DNA of 64,000 bases from Salinicoccus roseus (GCF_003814515.1 NZ_RKQJ01000004.1:186001-250000); one strand, 5' to 3'; numbered from the stretch's first letter, positions 34,805 through 44,541 are shown. Program-made: numbers and translations. Notes: a model not told the origin generated them from the sequence alone.

Positions 34805-36445
34805 TTAGCCTGCACAACAAGATAATTTCGAAACATCTTTATCGAACGTAAGTGCAGCTAATTTTAGCCCTTCAGCCATTGTTAAATATGGTGCTAGGGT
34901 TTCTGTTAAATCTTCTATCGTTAAGCCAAATTTAACAGCTAATGATGCTGCATAGATGACCTCTCCTGCATTCTCAGATACAATATGAACCCCTAATACT
35001 TTTAGTGTTTCTGCATCTGCTACTAGTTTAAATACACCGGTTGTTTCACGGTTTACAATTGCTCTTGGAACAGCATCTAAAGGTAATACAGATGTCTTCA
35101 CATCATACCCTTTCTCTTTTGCTTGTTCTTCTGTTAAACCAACCGTTGCAACCGTTGGATTCGTAAACGTAACAGCAGGGACTACCGATAAATCTATTTT
35201 TTTGTTTAACCCACCGATAGCATTATCAGTAATAATTCCACCTTCATAGGCTGCTACATATACAAATTGCGGTCCTAACGTCACATCTCCTGATGCATAA
35301 ATCTTTTCATTACTTGTTTGACCAAAATCATTGATCAGGATTTCATTATTTTTTCCGGTTTCAACACCTGCCGCACTTAAATTTAAAGAATCCGTATTTG
35401 GTTTTCTTCCAGTGGCAACAAGTAACTGATCTGATTCAATAACTTCTTTACTGCCATTTACTGTTACGTAAACCTTTTTTATCTCTCCACTTTGTACAAC
35501 ACGCTCAAAAGTTGCCCCTTTGACAACGTTTATACCCTGTTCAATTAACGCTTTTTCAACTGACTCTGAAATCTCAGGATCATACTCCTTTAAAAGTCGC
35601 TCACTTCTTTGCATAAGCGTTATTTCTGAACCTAAATGATGAAATAGTTGTCCAAGCTCCATTCCAATGTATCCTGAACCAATTACAGTTAATCGTTTTG
35701 GTATTTTCTTTAACTCAAGAAGTGTTGTACTAGTTAAATAGTCCATTTCTTCAAGTCCTGAAATTTGGGGCAACGAAGGAGATGCACCTGTTGCAATTAA
35801 AAAGCGTTTTGCAGATAACTTTGCCCCATTGACCTCAACCGTACTAGCATCAACGAATTTTGCTTCACCTTTAATTAAATCAAAATTATATTCATCAATT
35901 AAATCCACATATTTTTGATTCCGAAGTTCGCTCACCAATTTATCCTTTTGCGTGATTAAACTAGCTAAATCCACTTCTCCAGCGGATGTTTGTAAACCTA
36001 TAAACGGGTTGTCTTTTGATAAATGATTGATTTCCCCTGCCCTAAGAAGAGTTTTTGACGGAACACAGCCAATATTCACACAGGTTCCCCCAACCGTTCC
36101 ACGCTCAATCATTCCAACTTTTGCACCGTATTCTATAGCTTTAATTGCCGATGAAAAGGCAGCAGTACCAGAACCAATAATAAGAAGGTCATAATTGTCT
36201 TCATTACTTAACGCCACGTTTTCTAGTGATGATACTTCTTCAATTTCTCTGGCTTTGTAATTTGCTTCATCAATCGCCTTTATTGCACTTTCAACCTCAA
36301 TATCATTGGGTAGTTCAAATACTGCTTCACCACGACGAAAACTAGACTCAATATTTTTAGCACCTATCTTTTCAAGTGCTGATTCAACGTGTTTTTCACA
36401 ACCCGCACAGGTCATTCCTTGAATGTTTACCTTAAATTTATTCAT
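34805..36445 (-). CDS. merA: Mercuric reductase MerA
   Basis: Cytosolic flavoenzyme that reduces Hg(II) to volatile Hg(0) with NADPH. The 546 residues contain an N-terminal heavy-metal-binding domain (GMTCAGC, C13 and C16), the FAD domain with the redox-active disulfide [16 protein letters not shown](P)-binding [16 protein letters not shown], dimerisation [17 protein letters not shown], and the C-terminal vicinal pair C543-C544 in KLSCCAG that delivers mercury. All key residues are present, so it should be active. merR lies 24 bases upstream in the same transcript. No merT, merP or merB was found nearby. Base composition is clearly AT-rich, a sign of horizontal transfer. Confidence 0.96.
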   Translation of the reverse strand: MNKFKVNIQGMTCAGCEKHVESALEKIGAKNIESSFRRGEAVFELPNDIEVESAIKAIDEANYKAREIEEVSSLENVALSNEDNYDLLIIGSGTAAFSSAIKAIEYGAKVGMIERGTVGGTCVNIGCVPSKTLLRAGEINHLSKDNPFIGLQTSAGEVDLASLITQKDKLVSELRNQKYVDLIDEYNFDLIKGEAKFVDASTVEVNGAKLSAKRFLIATGASPSLPQISGLEEMDYLTSTTLLELKKIPKRLTVIGSGYIGMELGQLFHHLGSEITLMQRSERLLKEYDPEISESVEKALIEQGINVVKGATFERVVQSGEIKKVYVTVNGSKEVIESDQLLVATGRKPNTDSLNLSAAGVETGKNNEILINDFGQTSNEKIYASGDVTLGPQFVYVAAYEGGIITDNAIGGLNKKIDLSVVPAVTFTNPTVATVGLTEEQAKEKGYDVKTSVLPLDAVPRAIVNRETTGVFKLVADAETLKVLGVHIVSENAGEVIYAASLAVKFGLTIEDLTETLAPYLTMAEGLKLAALTFDKDVSKLSCCAG

Positions 36446-36469
36446 AATAAAGCCCCTTTCGTTAATCTC

Positions 36470-36862
36470 TCATGTTAATGTTTCTATTATTGGACACGAA
36501 TGTAATTGCTTTTCATCTGGACATCGTTGTTTTAAGTCGTCTAACATAGTTTCAATTCGTTTTAAATCCTCTATTTGTTTTTGAACTTCCTTTTGTTTTT
36601 TAGAAACAAATTCGAACATATCTTGACAACGAACTTCATCTTTATCTACAGCACCAAGTAATTTATAAATCTCGTTTAAAGAAAATCCAAGTTCCTGTAT
36701 TCGTTTAATAAACCCAACACGCTTAACGTCATCATATGAATATATCCGATAACCAGCTTCCGTTCGGTGAGGTTCTTGTAGTAAATTTTTTCGCTCGTAA
36801 TATCTAATCGTTTCTTTATTAACGCCACATTTTTCTGCAAACTCACTAATGCGGTAAATCAT
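36470..36862 (-). CDS. merR: Mercury-responsive regulator MerR
   Basis: A 130-residue MerR-family activator. An N-terminal winged helix (ISEFAEKCGVNKETIRYYERKNLL) is followed by a coiled-coil dimer helix. The three mercury ligands known from the Bacillus protein are present at the same positions: C79, C114 and C123. The gene is first in merRA and lies directly downstream of an unusually spaced promoter with a dyad, which it should both repress and activate on Hg(II). It is probably autoregulated, since its own promoter is the mer promoter. Confidence 0.95.
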   Translation of the reverse strand: MIYRISEFAEKCGVNKETIRYYERKNLLQEPHRTEAGYRIYSYDDVKRVGFIKRIQELGFSLNEIYKLLGAVDKDEVRCQDMFEFVSKKQKEVQKQIEDLKRIETMLDDLKQRCPDEKQLHSCPIIETLT

Positions 36863-36881
36863 CTTATTTCACCCCATGAAT

Positions 36882-36913
36882 ATTATAAACCGTGTACCAT
36901 AGTACACGGTCAA
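36882..36913 (-). promoter_or_regulatory. MerR-dependent mer promoter and operator
   Basis: On the minus strand, -35 TTGACC (36913-36908) and -10 TATAAT (36887-36882) are separated by 20 bp, the overlong spacing MerR corrects by DNA distortion. The dyad CCGTGTAC (36890-36897) and GTACACGG (36902-36909) sits within the spacer. Confidence 0.92.
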
Positions 36914-37148
36914 GTAAATTGGACTATTTTATTTTTTCCCAACGTATCACTCGTATGTGATTGATACTTTTATAATACTATTGATTGTCCTAACATCCCA
37001 CTAGAAAATCCGATTTAAACACCAGTTGTTTTTAAACTATTAAAAAAGTAATTCCACTATATATTCCGAAGACCCATAATAATTAATGTTTGAATTTTAC
37101 AATATCAGGGAAACAGCATATAAAACTGAATTCGGAAGGGGTATTGGA

Positions 37149-40100
37149 ATGCCAGATTCTTTTGAAATAACATTGAATGGCCAGAAACAGCAGGCTGCGA
37201 CAGACAAAACTGTGCTCAATCATCTGAAGGAGAACAATGTAGAACCACCTAATCTCTGCTATCACCCCAGTCTCGGCGCCATCGAGACATGTGATACATG
37301 CATTGTCAAAGTGAATGGTGAATTTGTACGTTCCTGTTCCACGGAGTTAAAGTCGGGAGATGTAGTGGAAACATTCGGCGAGGAAGTTCACGAAGCTCAG
37401 CTTATAGCGATGGACCGTATTCTGGGAAATCATGAACTCTACTGTACAGTCTGTGATTTCAACAACGGCAACTGTGAGATACATAACACGGTCAAGGAAA
37501 TGAGGATCAGCCACCAGGAGACGCCCCATGAGACTAAAGGCGCTGAAGTGATGCGCAATTCATTCTACAGGTACGACCCCGATCAGTGTATACTGTGCGG
37601 ACGTTGTGTAGAGGCCTGCCAGGATCTCCAGGTGAATGAAACGCTGCTGATCGACTGGGACCTCAAGAAGCCGCGTGTCATTTGGGATAATGATACGACG
37701 ATCGACGAATCTTCATGCGTCAACTGCGGACATTGTGCCACAGTCTGCCCATGTAATGCCATGATGGAAGTGGGTATGGAAGGCGAAGCCGGATTCCTCA
37801 CAAGTATGGCAGAAGAAAACTTCAGGCCGATGGTCAATATTACAAAGAACGTGGAGACCGGATACGAATCCCTCATGGCAATCTCAGATGTTGAAGCGCA
37901 GATGAGGGAGGACCGCATCGAGAAGACGAAGACTGTGTGTACGTACTGTGGTGTCGGCTGCTCATTCGATGTCTGGACGAAAGGACGCGAGATCCTGAAG
38001 GTCGAGCCTCAAGTGGAAGCACCTGCAAACGGAGTTTCCACATGCATCAAGGGGAAATTCGGCTGGGATTTTGTAAACAGTGAAGAACGTCTCACCAAGC
38101 CCCTCATCCGTGAAGGCGATGCCTTCAGGGAAGCAGAATGGGAGGAAGCACTCGATCTCATTGAAGGAAAATTCAAGGAAACCATAAAAGAGAAGGGGTC
38201 AGATGCCCTGGCCTTCATCTCATCCTCTAAATGTACCAATGAGGAATCATACTTGATGCAGAAGCTTGGACGCGGTGTCATAGGTACGAACAATATCGAC
38301 AACTGTTCCAGATACTGCCAGTCCCCTGCTACGATGGGACTGTGGCGTACAGTCGGATACGGCGGCGACTCTGGAAGCATTACCGATATTGCCCAGGCGG
38401 AACTCGTCATCTCGATCGGTTCCAATACCGCAGAGTCCCACCCGGTACTCGCAACGCGCGTCAAACGTGCGCAGAAGCTGCATGGACAGAAAGTGATCGT
38501 TGCCGACCTGCGTGAACATGAGCTTGCCAACCGTGCGGACCTATTCGTAAGACCAGCACCAGGCAGTGACCTTATATGGCTCTCTGCAGTGACCAAATAC
38601 ATCATAGACCAGGGCTGGCATGATGAGTCATTCCTCCGCGACCATGTAAACGATGTTGAAGAATACTTTGCAAGCCTCGATAAATATACACTGGATTATG
38701 CTTCAGAAGTGACGGGCATGTCCAAGGAGCATCTGATTGAAATTGCCACTTCCATCCATGAAGCAAAAACGACTTCAATCCTTTGGGCCATGGGTGTGAC
38801 ACAGCATGGGGGAGGCAGTGATACAAGTACAGCAATTTCCAACCTCCTGCTCGTAACCGGCAACTACATGAAACCGGGCGCAGGCGCCTATCCGCTTAGA
38901 GGCCACAACAACGTACAGGGAGCAAGCGACTTTGGCAGCATGCCTGACCGCTTCCCAGGCTACCAGTTCGTATCGGATGATGAAGTCCGTGCGCGCTTCG
39001 AAGAAGGTTGGGGAACAGAAATACCGACAAGCAAAGGTCTCAATAACCATGAAATGGTTGAAGCCATACATGAAGGTGACCTGGAAGTCCTCTATCTTAA
39101 AGGGGAGGATATGGGCATCGTCGATTCAAACCTCAACCATGTCCATTCTGCATATGAAAAACTGAAGTTCTTCGTAGTTCAGGATATATTCTTCTCCAAG
39201 ACATGTGAGTATGCAGACGTAGTGCTCCCGGCCAGCCCAAGCCTGGAGAAGGACGGGACATTCGTAAATACGGAACGCCGCTTCCAGCGCCTCTATAAGG
39301 TCATGGATCCGCTCGGCGACTCCAAGCCGGATTGGCAGATCATCATGGAGATCGCCAACCGCATGGGAGCTGGATGGGACTACACGCATCCAAGTGAAAT
39401 CATGGATGAGGCAGCTGCCCTCACACCAATGTTTGCAGGCGTCAGCTACGACCGCCTTGAAGGATATGACAGTCTGCAATGGCCGGTGGCAGCAGATGGT
39501 ACAGATACACCCCTGCTATTCGAAAAGGAATTCCCGCTTCCTGGAGGCAAAGCCCGACTGTGGCCGGTGGAATGGACGAAACCGCTTGAATTCAAGGAAG
39601 AGTATGATCTTCATGTCAACAATGGACGACTGCTTGAACACTTCCATGAAGGCAACATGACATACAAATCCGAAGGCATCACCGAGAGGACACCTGAAGT
39701 ATTCCTAGAAGTATCGACTGACCTTGCCAAGGAACGTGGTCTTGAAGACGGTACAAAAGTACGCCTCACTTCGCCATACGGAAGCGTCAAAGTCCGCTGT
39801 GTCGTCACTGACAGGGTCTTCGGCAACCAGCTGTACCTGCCGATGAACTCGAACGGTGAGGGTGCCATCAACTACTTGACAAGCTCCCATTCCGACAAGG
39901 ATACGGACACGCCTGCCTACAAGGAAGTTTCTGTGAAGATGGAAGTGCTCGAACCGAAGGGTGATAATCCACTGCCAAGGATCAATCACCGAAACGGCAA
40001 TCGTCAGCCGCAGATCGGCGTTCGTGTCGAAGAAAAATGGGCAAGGGATGACTATATATTCCCAGGTGACCTTGTCAAAGAAAGAAGGGCGAATAAATAA
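37149..40100 (+). CDS. Formate dehydrogenase alpha subunit (Mo/W-bis-MGD)
   Basis: Cytosolic NAD-linked-type formate dehydrogenase oxidising formate to CO2. From ATG 37149 (AAGGGG box) the 983 residues run: an N-terminal 2Fe-2S ferredoxin domain (Cys cluster starting CYHP, CDTC), a NADH-dehydrogenase-G-like Cys motif, two 4Fe-4S ferredoxin motifs (CILCGRCVEAC, CVNCGHCATVCPC), the molybdopterin-oxidoreductase 4Fe-4S site CTYCGVGC, then the bis-MGD core. The metal ligand is Cys390 (NCSRYCQSP), not selenocysteine. It tracks the S. aureus protein throughout. It overlaps the DUF1641 gene by one base (TAATG). The FdhD sulfurtransferase is not in the window. Confidence 0.95.
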   Translation: MPDSFEITLNGQKQQAATDKTVLNHLKENNVEPPNLCYHPSLGAIETCDTCIVKVNGEFVRSCSTELKSGDVVETFGEEVHEAQLIAMDRILGNHELYCTVCDFNNGNCEIHNTVKEMRISHQETPHETKGAEVMRNSFYRYDPDQCILCGRCVEACQDLQVNETLLIDWDLKKPRVIWDNDTTIDESSCVNCGHCATVCPCNAMMEVGMEGEAGFLTSMAEENFRPMVNITKNVETGYESLMAISDVEAQMREDRIEKTKTVCTYCGVGCSFDVWTKGREILKVEPQVEAPANGVSTCIKGKFGWDFVNSEERLTKPLIREGDAFREAEWEEALDLIEGKFKETIKEKGSDALAFISSSKCTNEESYLMQKLGRGVIGTNNIDNCSRYCQSPATMGLWRTVGYGGDSGSITDIAQAELVISIGSNTAESHPVLATRVKRAQKLHGQKVIVADLREHELANRADLFVRPAPGSDLIWLSAVTKYIIDQGWHDESFLRDHVNDVEEYFASLDKYTLDYASEVTGMSKEHLIEIATSIHEAKTTSILWAMGVTQHGGGSDTSTAISNLLLVTGNYMKPGAGAYPLRGHNNVQGASDFGSMPDRFPGYQFVSDDEVRARFEEGWGTEIPTSKGLNNHEMVEAIHEGDLEVLYLKGEDMGIVDSNLNHVHSAYEKLKFFVVQDIFFSKTCEYADVVLPASPSLEKDGTFVNTERRFQRLYKVMDPLGDSKPDWQIIMEIANRMGAGWDYTHPSEIMDEAAALTPMFAGVSYDRLEGYDSLQWPVAADGTDTPLLFEKEFPLPGGKARLWPVEWTKPLEFKEEYDLHVNNGRLLEHFHEGNMTYKSEGITERTPEVFLEVSTDLAKERGLEDGTKVRLTSPYGSVKVRCVVTDRVFGNQLYLPMNSNGEGAINYLTSSHSDKDTDTPAYKEVSVKMEVLEPKGDNPLPRINHRNGNRQPQIGVRVEEKWARDDYIFPGDLVKERRANK

Positions 40101-40804
40101 TGGCTAAAGCGACAAAAGTCATCCATAAGATGAAAATCGACCCGGAAGTGAAGCATCAGCAGGAACTCAGGGAACTGGAGGCCCTCCTCCTTGAACACAA
40201 GGACACCCTGCAGGATATACTCGATATTGCAGACAAGATGAAAGACCGGGAAGTACTCAATATGGTGAACAGCGCCCTCGGTCAGGGCGACAAGGTCATC
40301 AATCGGATCGTTACAGCGATAGATCAGTCAGACACGCCCCAGTCCATGAAGAATATGCTGCTGATGTTCCAGCTGCTTGGCACAATCAATATGGAACAGA
40401 TCGAACCCATCGTTCTTAAACTCAACAGCGGGATTGCCAGGGCGGCCGAGTATGAACATGAAAAGAAACCTGCCGGCTATAGTGGAATCCTTGGCGCACT
40501 GAAGGATCCCCACATTATAGAGGGGCTGAACGTGCTTCTCAAAATCGTCAAAGGCATGGGCGAAGAAAAAGATGATGAAGAAAGGATTGAACCCCAGAAG
40601 GACCGTATTGAAAAGCCGGAAAAGGAAATGGATGAGGAATCAAACAAGGTCGGGGAAAGAAGACCCTCGACCTCCAGAAAGCAAAGAAGCACTTCATCCA
40701 GATCCGCGGCAAAATGGTACGCCCTTGCGGCAGGAGCTGGCGCACTTGCAATTCCACTGCTCATGAAAGGTCAAAGAATCAAAAATAATTCCCCTGTCGA
40801 GTGA
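40100..40804 (+). CDS. DUF1641 protein, formate dehydrogenase partner with hydrophobic tail
   Basis: A 234-residue protein whose start overlaps the fdh stop by one base. An N-terminal helical DUF1641 domain (about residues 20-155) is followed by a highly charged, Ser/Arg-rich linker (about 160-205) and a C-terminal hydrophobic helix (WYALAAGAGALAIPLLM) ending in basic residues. DUF1641 genes accompany formate dehydrogenase in many Firmicutes and probably help assemble it or pass electrons on. The tail could anchor the enzyme to the membrane, which would suggest electron transfer to quinone (inference). It is followed by a terminator. Confidence 0.8.
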   Translation: MAKATKVIHKMKIDPEVKHQQELRELEALLLEHKDTLQDILDIADKMKDREVLNMVNSALGQGDKVINRIVTAIDQSDTPQSMKNMLLMFQLLGTINMEQIEPIVLKLNSGIARAAEYEHEKKPAGYSGILGALKDPHIIEGLNVLLKIVKGMGEEKDDEERIEPQKDRIEKPEKEMDEESNKVGERRPSTSRKQRSTSSRSAAKWYALAAGAGALAIPLLMKGQRIKNNSPVE

Positions 40805-40822
40805 CAGGGGAAACGTTTTTTC
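40789..40822 (+). terminator. Terminator after the fdh-DUF1641 operon
   Basis: A 10-bp stem (40789-40798 with 40803-40812) overlaps the stop codon and is followed by six T. Confidence 0.88.
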
Positions 40823-40866
40823 AGCTTGGTAAGCAATGGACAACAATAAAGATTGGAATGGTACAG

Positions 40867-41418
40867 ATGAAGATATACACCATAGGTCATTCAAGCAATA
40901 CGAAAGAACAGTTCCTTGATATGCTGAAAATGGCTGAGATCCAGTATGTATCCGATGTACGCGCCTTTCCATACAGCAGGAAATATCCACATTTCAATGG
41001 TGACCAGATGAAGGAATGGCTCGGCAAGGAAAAGATTGAGTATATACATTTTCCCATGCTTGGCGGACGGAGGGGCACATCTGGAGTTGTGGGCAGTGAT
41101 TTGAACAGCGGCTGGAATAACCGTTCCTTCCACAACTATGCAGACTACACGCTTACAGAAGAATTCAAAGAAGGGATTGAAGTGCTGAAAGCCCAAGCCA
41201 AGGAAAAAACCACTGTCTACATGTGTTCAGAAAGGCACCCTGCACGCTGCCACCGCCTGATCATAAGCAACTGGCTCGCTGCAAATGATTGGGATGTGCA
41301 GCACATCATCACCAACTCCAGAGATGACCATGATGTGATCGGCCATGAACTGGGGAAATGGGGGGCAGTGCCGATCATCGAAGCCGACGGCACTGTAGTC
41401 TATCCCAAAGACATATGA
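40867..41418 (+). CDS. DUF488 family protein
   Basis: A 183-residue protein of unknown function. Family motifs are visible: YTIGHSSNTKEQFLDML, SDVRAFPYSRKYPHFN, GGRRGTSG and the C-terminal CSERHPARCHRLIISNWLA, whose cysteines and histidines suggest metal or nucleic-acid contact. DUF488 genes occur widely as single copies, sometimes near DNA repair genes. The start is uncertain: ATG 40867 gives the homologous beginning, with only a weak box, and ATG 40858 is also possible. It lies after the fdh terminator and is probably transcribed on its own. Confidence 0.8.
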   Translation: MKIYTIGHSSNTKEQFLDMLKMAEIQYVSDVRAFPYSRKYPHFNGDQMKEWLGKEKIEYIHFPMLGGRRGTSGVVGSDLNSGWNNRSFHNYADYTLTEEFKEGIEVLKAQAKEKTTVYMCSERHPARCHRLIISNWLAANDWDVQHIITNSRDDHDVIGHELGKWGAVPIIEADGTVVYPKDI

Positions 41419-41419
41419 T

Positions 41420-41911
41420 CTACCTGGATTCTTTCTGAGACTCAAGATAGGCGAACTGCAATTCCTTCACTTCTTCAGACAGGAATTCGTCCGGTCCATC
41501 CACTTCAATATCATTCACCACTTCCTGAATCGAAAGTCCTTTCAACCGGCCCGGGGCAGCATCCATTTCTTCCTGCCATTCCTTCAACTGTCTGGTTGAA
41601 CTGGCATAGACGATGCGGCCCAGACCTGCCAAAGCGTGGGCGGAAGCGCACATGGAGCAATGCTCGCCTGAAGTGTACACGGTCGCATGAAGACGATCCG
41701 TTTCCTGCATGTTATTGGCAGTCCACCGGGCAATCGCGAATTCCGGGTGCTGTGTATTGTCCCCTCCAGAAGTACGGTTGTGATCTTCAAAGAGCACTTC
41801 ACCATTTTGTGATACAAGTATGGAGCCGAACGGTGCATTTCCTTTTTCCAATGCTTCCCGAGCCAATTCGATGCACCTTTTCAAATATTTACGATCCTTT
41901 TCTGTAATCAT
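41420..41911 (-). CDS. Nucleoside or nucleobase deaminase (cytidine deaminase fold)
   Basis: Zinc hydrolase of 163 residues with a CDA fold. The metal site has HPEFA (H and catalytic E) and SGEHCSMCASAHAL, which corresponds to the usual PCxxC motif. It therefore differs from the common HAE and PEPCxMC, so guanine, adenosine-tRNA or cytosine deaminase cannot be assigned. The short helix LGRIVYASS follows as in guanine deaminase-like proteins. The ORF ends at DUF488, in convergent orientation with a one-base gap. It may belong to a purine or pyrimidine salvage or secondary-metabolite subfamily. Confidence 0.7.
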   Translation of the reverse strand: MITEKDRKYLKRCIELAREALEKGNAPFGSILVSQNGEVLFEDHNRTSGGDNTQHPEFAIARWTANNMQETDRLHATVYTSGEHCSMCASAHALAGLGRIVYASSTRQLKEWQEEMDAAPGRLKGLSIQEVVNDIEVDGPDEFLSEEVKELQFAYLESQKESR

Positions 41912-42007
41912 GAACCCACCCTTTCAAATAATGTTTCGTCTGATCACTTCAATCTTAAGCCGAAGGCCGGGTGTCGTCAAACAAGCGCACCTTTAAAAGT
42001 GAAAGTG

Positions 42008-42036
42008 TTTTCATTGCCTGATTCTTTCTCTATAAT
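42008..42036 (+). promoter_or_regulatory. Sigma-A-type promoter of the opuC operon
   Basis: A -35 TTTTCA (42008-42013) and -10 TATAAT (42031-42036), 17 bp apart, lie 32 bases before the ATP-binding gene. Confidence 0.65.
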
Positions 42037-42068
42037 TACAGTTAATACATCCAACTAGGAGATTAAAT

Positions 42069-43022
42069 ATGATCAAATTCAAAAATGTGACAAAACGCTA
42101 TGGTGATAAGGTTGCCGTGGATGATGTGAGCTTTGAAATCAAAGAAGGGGAGATCTTCGTCCTCATCGGCCCTTCAGGGTGCGGCAAGACGACGACGTTG
42201 AAGATGATCAACCGCCTCATTCCACTGAGTGAAGGCTATATCTACTTCAAGGACAGACCGATCAGCGACTACCCTGTATATGAAATGCGCTGGGATATCG
42301 GCTATGTCCTCCAGCAGATTGCACTCTTTCCGCATATGAGCATCAAAGAGAATATTGCACAAGTGCCGCAGATGAAGAAATGGACGGATGGGGAGATCGA
42401 CGAACGGGTCGATGAACTCCTTACTATGGTAGGACTGGAACCGGATCAGTATAAGGACCGCGTGCCCGCCGAACTTTCCGGAGGTCAACAGCAGCGTATC
42501 GGCGTTATACGGGCACTTGCTGCCGACCCACCCGTCATACTCATGGATGAACCATTCAGTGCACTCGATCCAATCAGCCGCGAGAAGCTCCAGGACGATC
42601 TCGCAGACCTTCAGGAGAAGATACAGAAGACGATCGTATTCGTAACACACGACATACAGGAAGCACTGAAGCTTGGGGACCGCATCTGCCTCCTCAAGGA
42701 AGGTCATGTCGAACAGATTGATACCCCTGAAGGCTTCATGACCAATCCAAAGAACGATTTTGTCAGGGAGTTCATCGGTGACCTTGAATCATACAGGATG
42801 CAGCAGGTGACGGTTGGGGATATCGCCAAAGATCATCCTCCCCTTCAGCCTGGTGAACAGGTCGACTACCCTGAAGTCTCCCATGAGGCTTCCATACAGG
42901 ACATCTATAAATACTTATCGGAACATGAAGGCATCCTCATCAATGAGAACGGCGAGAGAAAAGTATTGAAGCATACGGATGTCTTCAAATACCTGGATAC
43001 CAGTCAGCGGGGTGACGCGTGA
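42069..43022 (+). CDS. Osmoprotectant ABC transporter ATP-binding protein (OpuCA-like)
   Basis: ATPase energising uptake of glycine betaine, choline or carnitine. The 317 residues show Walker A GPSGCGKTT (about residue 37), Q-loop, signature LSGGQQQR, Walker B VILMDEPFSALD and the H-loop VFVTHD. A CBS-type region in the last 80 residues (IQDIYKYLSEHEGILINENGERKVLKHTDVFKYL) is reduced in comparison with full OpuCA, which usually has two CBS motifs that sense ionic strength. It overlaps the permease gene by four bases (ATGA). It is the first gene of the two-gene uptake operon. Confidence 0.92.
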   Translation: MIKFKNVTKRYGDKVAVDDVSFEIKEGEIFVLIGPSGCGKTTTLKMINRLIPLSEGYIYFKDRPISDYPVYEMRWDIGYVLQQIALFPHMSIKENIAQVPQMKKWTDGEIDERVDELLTMVGLEPDQYKDRVPAELSGGQQQRIGVIRALAADPPVILMDEPFSALDPISREKLQDDLADLQEKIQKTIVFVTHDIQEALKLGDRICLLKEGHVEQIDTPEGFMTNPKNDFVREFIGDLESYRMQQVTVGDIAKDHPPLQPGEQVDYPEVSHEASIQDIYKYLSEHEGILINENGERKVLKHTDVFKYLDTSQRGDA

Positions 43023-44536
43023 TGAATACATTCTTCGAAACTTTGAATGCAAGGAAAGGCGAACTGCTCACCACACTGATTGAACATATTCAGATCTCCT
43101 TCATCGCATTGCTTATCGCGGTCATCATCGGCGTGCCCCTTGGCATTATATTGACAAAAACGAAAAAGTTATCCGAGGTTGTCATAAACATAGCAGCAGT
43201 CCTCCAGACCATACCTTCACTTGCGCTGCTCGGTCTGATGATTCCGTTGTTCGGCATCGGCAAGGTGCCTGCCATCATCGCATTGGTCATCTATGCACTG
43301 CTGCCGATTTTGAGGAATACCTTTACCGGCATAGACGAAGTTGATGATTCACTCGTTGAAGCTGCCAGAGGAATCGGCATGAAACCGATGCGTCGATTGA
43401 CCAAAGTCGAGCTGCCGATTGCGATGCCCGTCATCATGGCCGGCATACGCACGGCGATGGTACTGATCATCGGTACCGCGACACTTGCTGCACTCATCGG
43501 AGCCGGGGGCCTCGGCGACCTGATCCTCCTTGGAATCGACCGGAATAATACATCACTCATCATCCTGGGTGCCATACCGGCAGCATTGCTCGCCATCTTC
43601 TTCGATATAGCGCTCCGGGTGATACAGAACCTTTCCTATAAGAAAATCATATTCACCCTCGGTACCATACTCGTGGCGATGCTGGTGATTTCGGCCGCTC
43701 CACTCCTCACACAGAGGGACGATACGATAACAATCGCAGGAAAGCTTGGAACCGAACCTTCCATCATTACGAACATGTATAAAATCCTCATCGAAGAGGA
43801 GACCGATTATTCGGTGGACGTCGAAGATGGCCTTGGCAAAACATCCTTCCTGTTCAATGCACTGAGGTCTGACGACATAGACGGATACCTCGAATTTACA
43901 GGAACGGTAATCGGCGAACTGACAAAAGAGGAGCTGGATTCCAAAGAGGAAGAAGCTGTGTACGAACAGGCCAAGAGCAGTCTTGAAGAACAGTTCGACA
44001 TGACGCTGCTCGAACCGATGGAATTCAACAACACCTATACACTTGCAGTGAAGCGTGAATTCGCAGAAGAGAATAATCTAGAAACCATTGGAGATCTTCG
44101 GAGCATCGAAGATGAGATCGATCCTGGATTCACATTGGAATTCAACGACCGTGAAGACGGCTGGCCAGCGATCCAGGAAGCCTATAACCTGGATTTCGAT
44201 AATATCAGGACCATGGAACCGAGCCTTCGTTACCAGGCAGTAGAAGGCGGGGACATCAACCTGGTAGATGCCTACTCCACTGATGCGGAACTGAGGCAGT
44301 TCGACATGGTCATCCTGGAAGACGATCGGAATGTCTTCCCTCCTTATCAGGGTGCACCACTCTTCAAAGAGTCATTCCTTGATGAACATCCTGAAATCAT
44401 CGAACCATTGAATAAGCTCGGCGGTATGATCAGCAATGAGGAAATGCAGGAGATGAACTACAGGGTAGGCGTTGAAGGGGAAGACCCTTATGTCGTGGCA
44501 GAAGATTACTTGGAGGAAGCCGGACTGATAGAATAA
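43019..44536 (+). CDS. Fused osmoprotectant ABC permease and substrate-binding protein
   Basis: A 505-residue fusion: six membrane helices (about residues 20-215, with the EAA-type loop LVEAARGIGMKPMRRLTKVELPIAMPVIMAG) followed by an extracytoplasmic binding domain (about 240-505, starting ITIAGKLGTEPSIITNMYKILIEE). This is an OpuCB plus OpuCC fusion, as in many halotolerant Firmicutes. Aromatic residues that could cage a trimethylammonium group occur in the binding domain. It overlaps the ATPase gene by four bases and ends at a terminator. The exact solute cannot be read from sequence. Confidence 0.9.
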   Translation: MMNTFFETLNARKGELLTTLIEHIQISFIALLIAVIIGVPLGIILTKTKKLSEVVINIAAVLQTIPSLALLGLMIPLFGIGKVPAIIALVIYALLPILRNTFTGIDEVDDSLVEAARGIGMKPMRRLTKVELPIAMPVIMAGIRTAMVLIIGTATLAALIGAGGLGDLILLGIDRNNTSLIILGAIPAALLAIFFDIALRVIQNLSYKKIIFTLGTILVAMLVISAAPLLTQRDDTITIAGKLGTEPSIITNMYKILIEEETDYSVDVEDGLGKTSFLFNALRSDDIDGYLEFTGTVIGELTKEELDSKEEEAVYEQAKSSLEEQFDMTLLEPMEFNNTYTLAVKREFAEENNLETIGDLRSIEDEIDPGFTLEFNDREDGWPAIQEAYNLDFDNIRTMEPSLRYQAVEGGDINLVDAYSTDAELRQFDMVILEDDRNVFPPYQGAPLFKESFLDEHPEIIEPLNKLGGMISNEEMQEMNYRVGVEGEDPYVVAEDYLEEAGLIE

Positions 44537-44541
44537 TCGAA

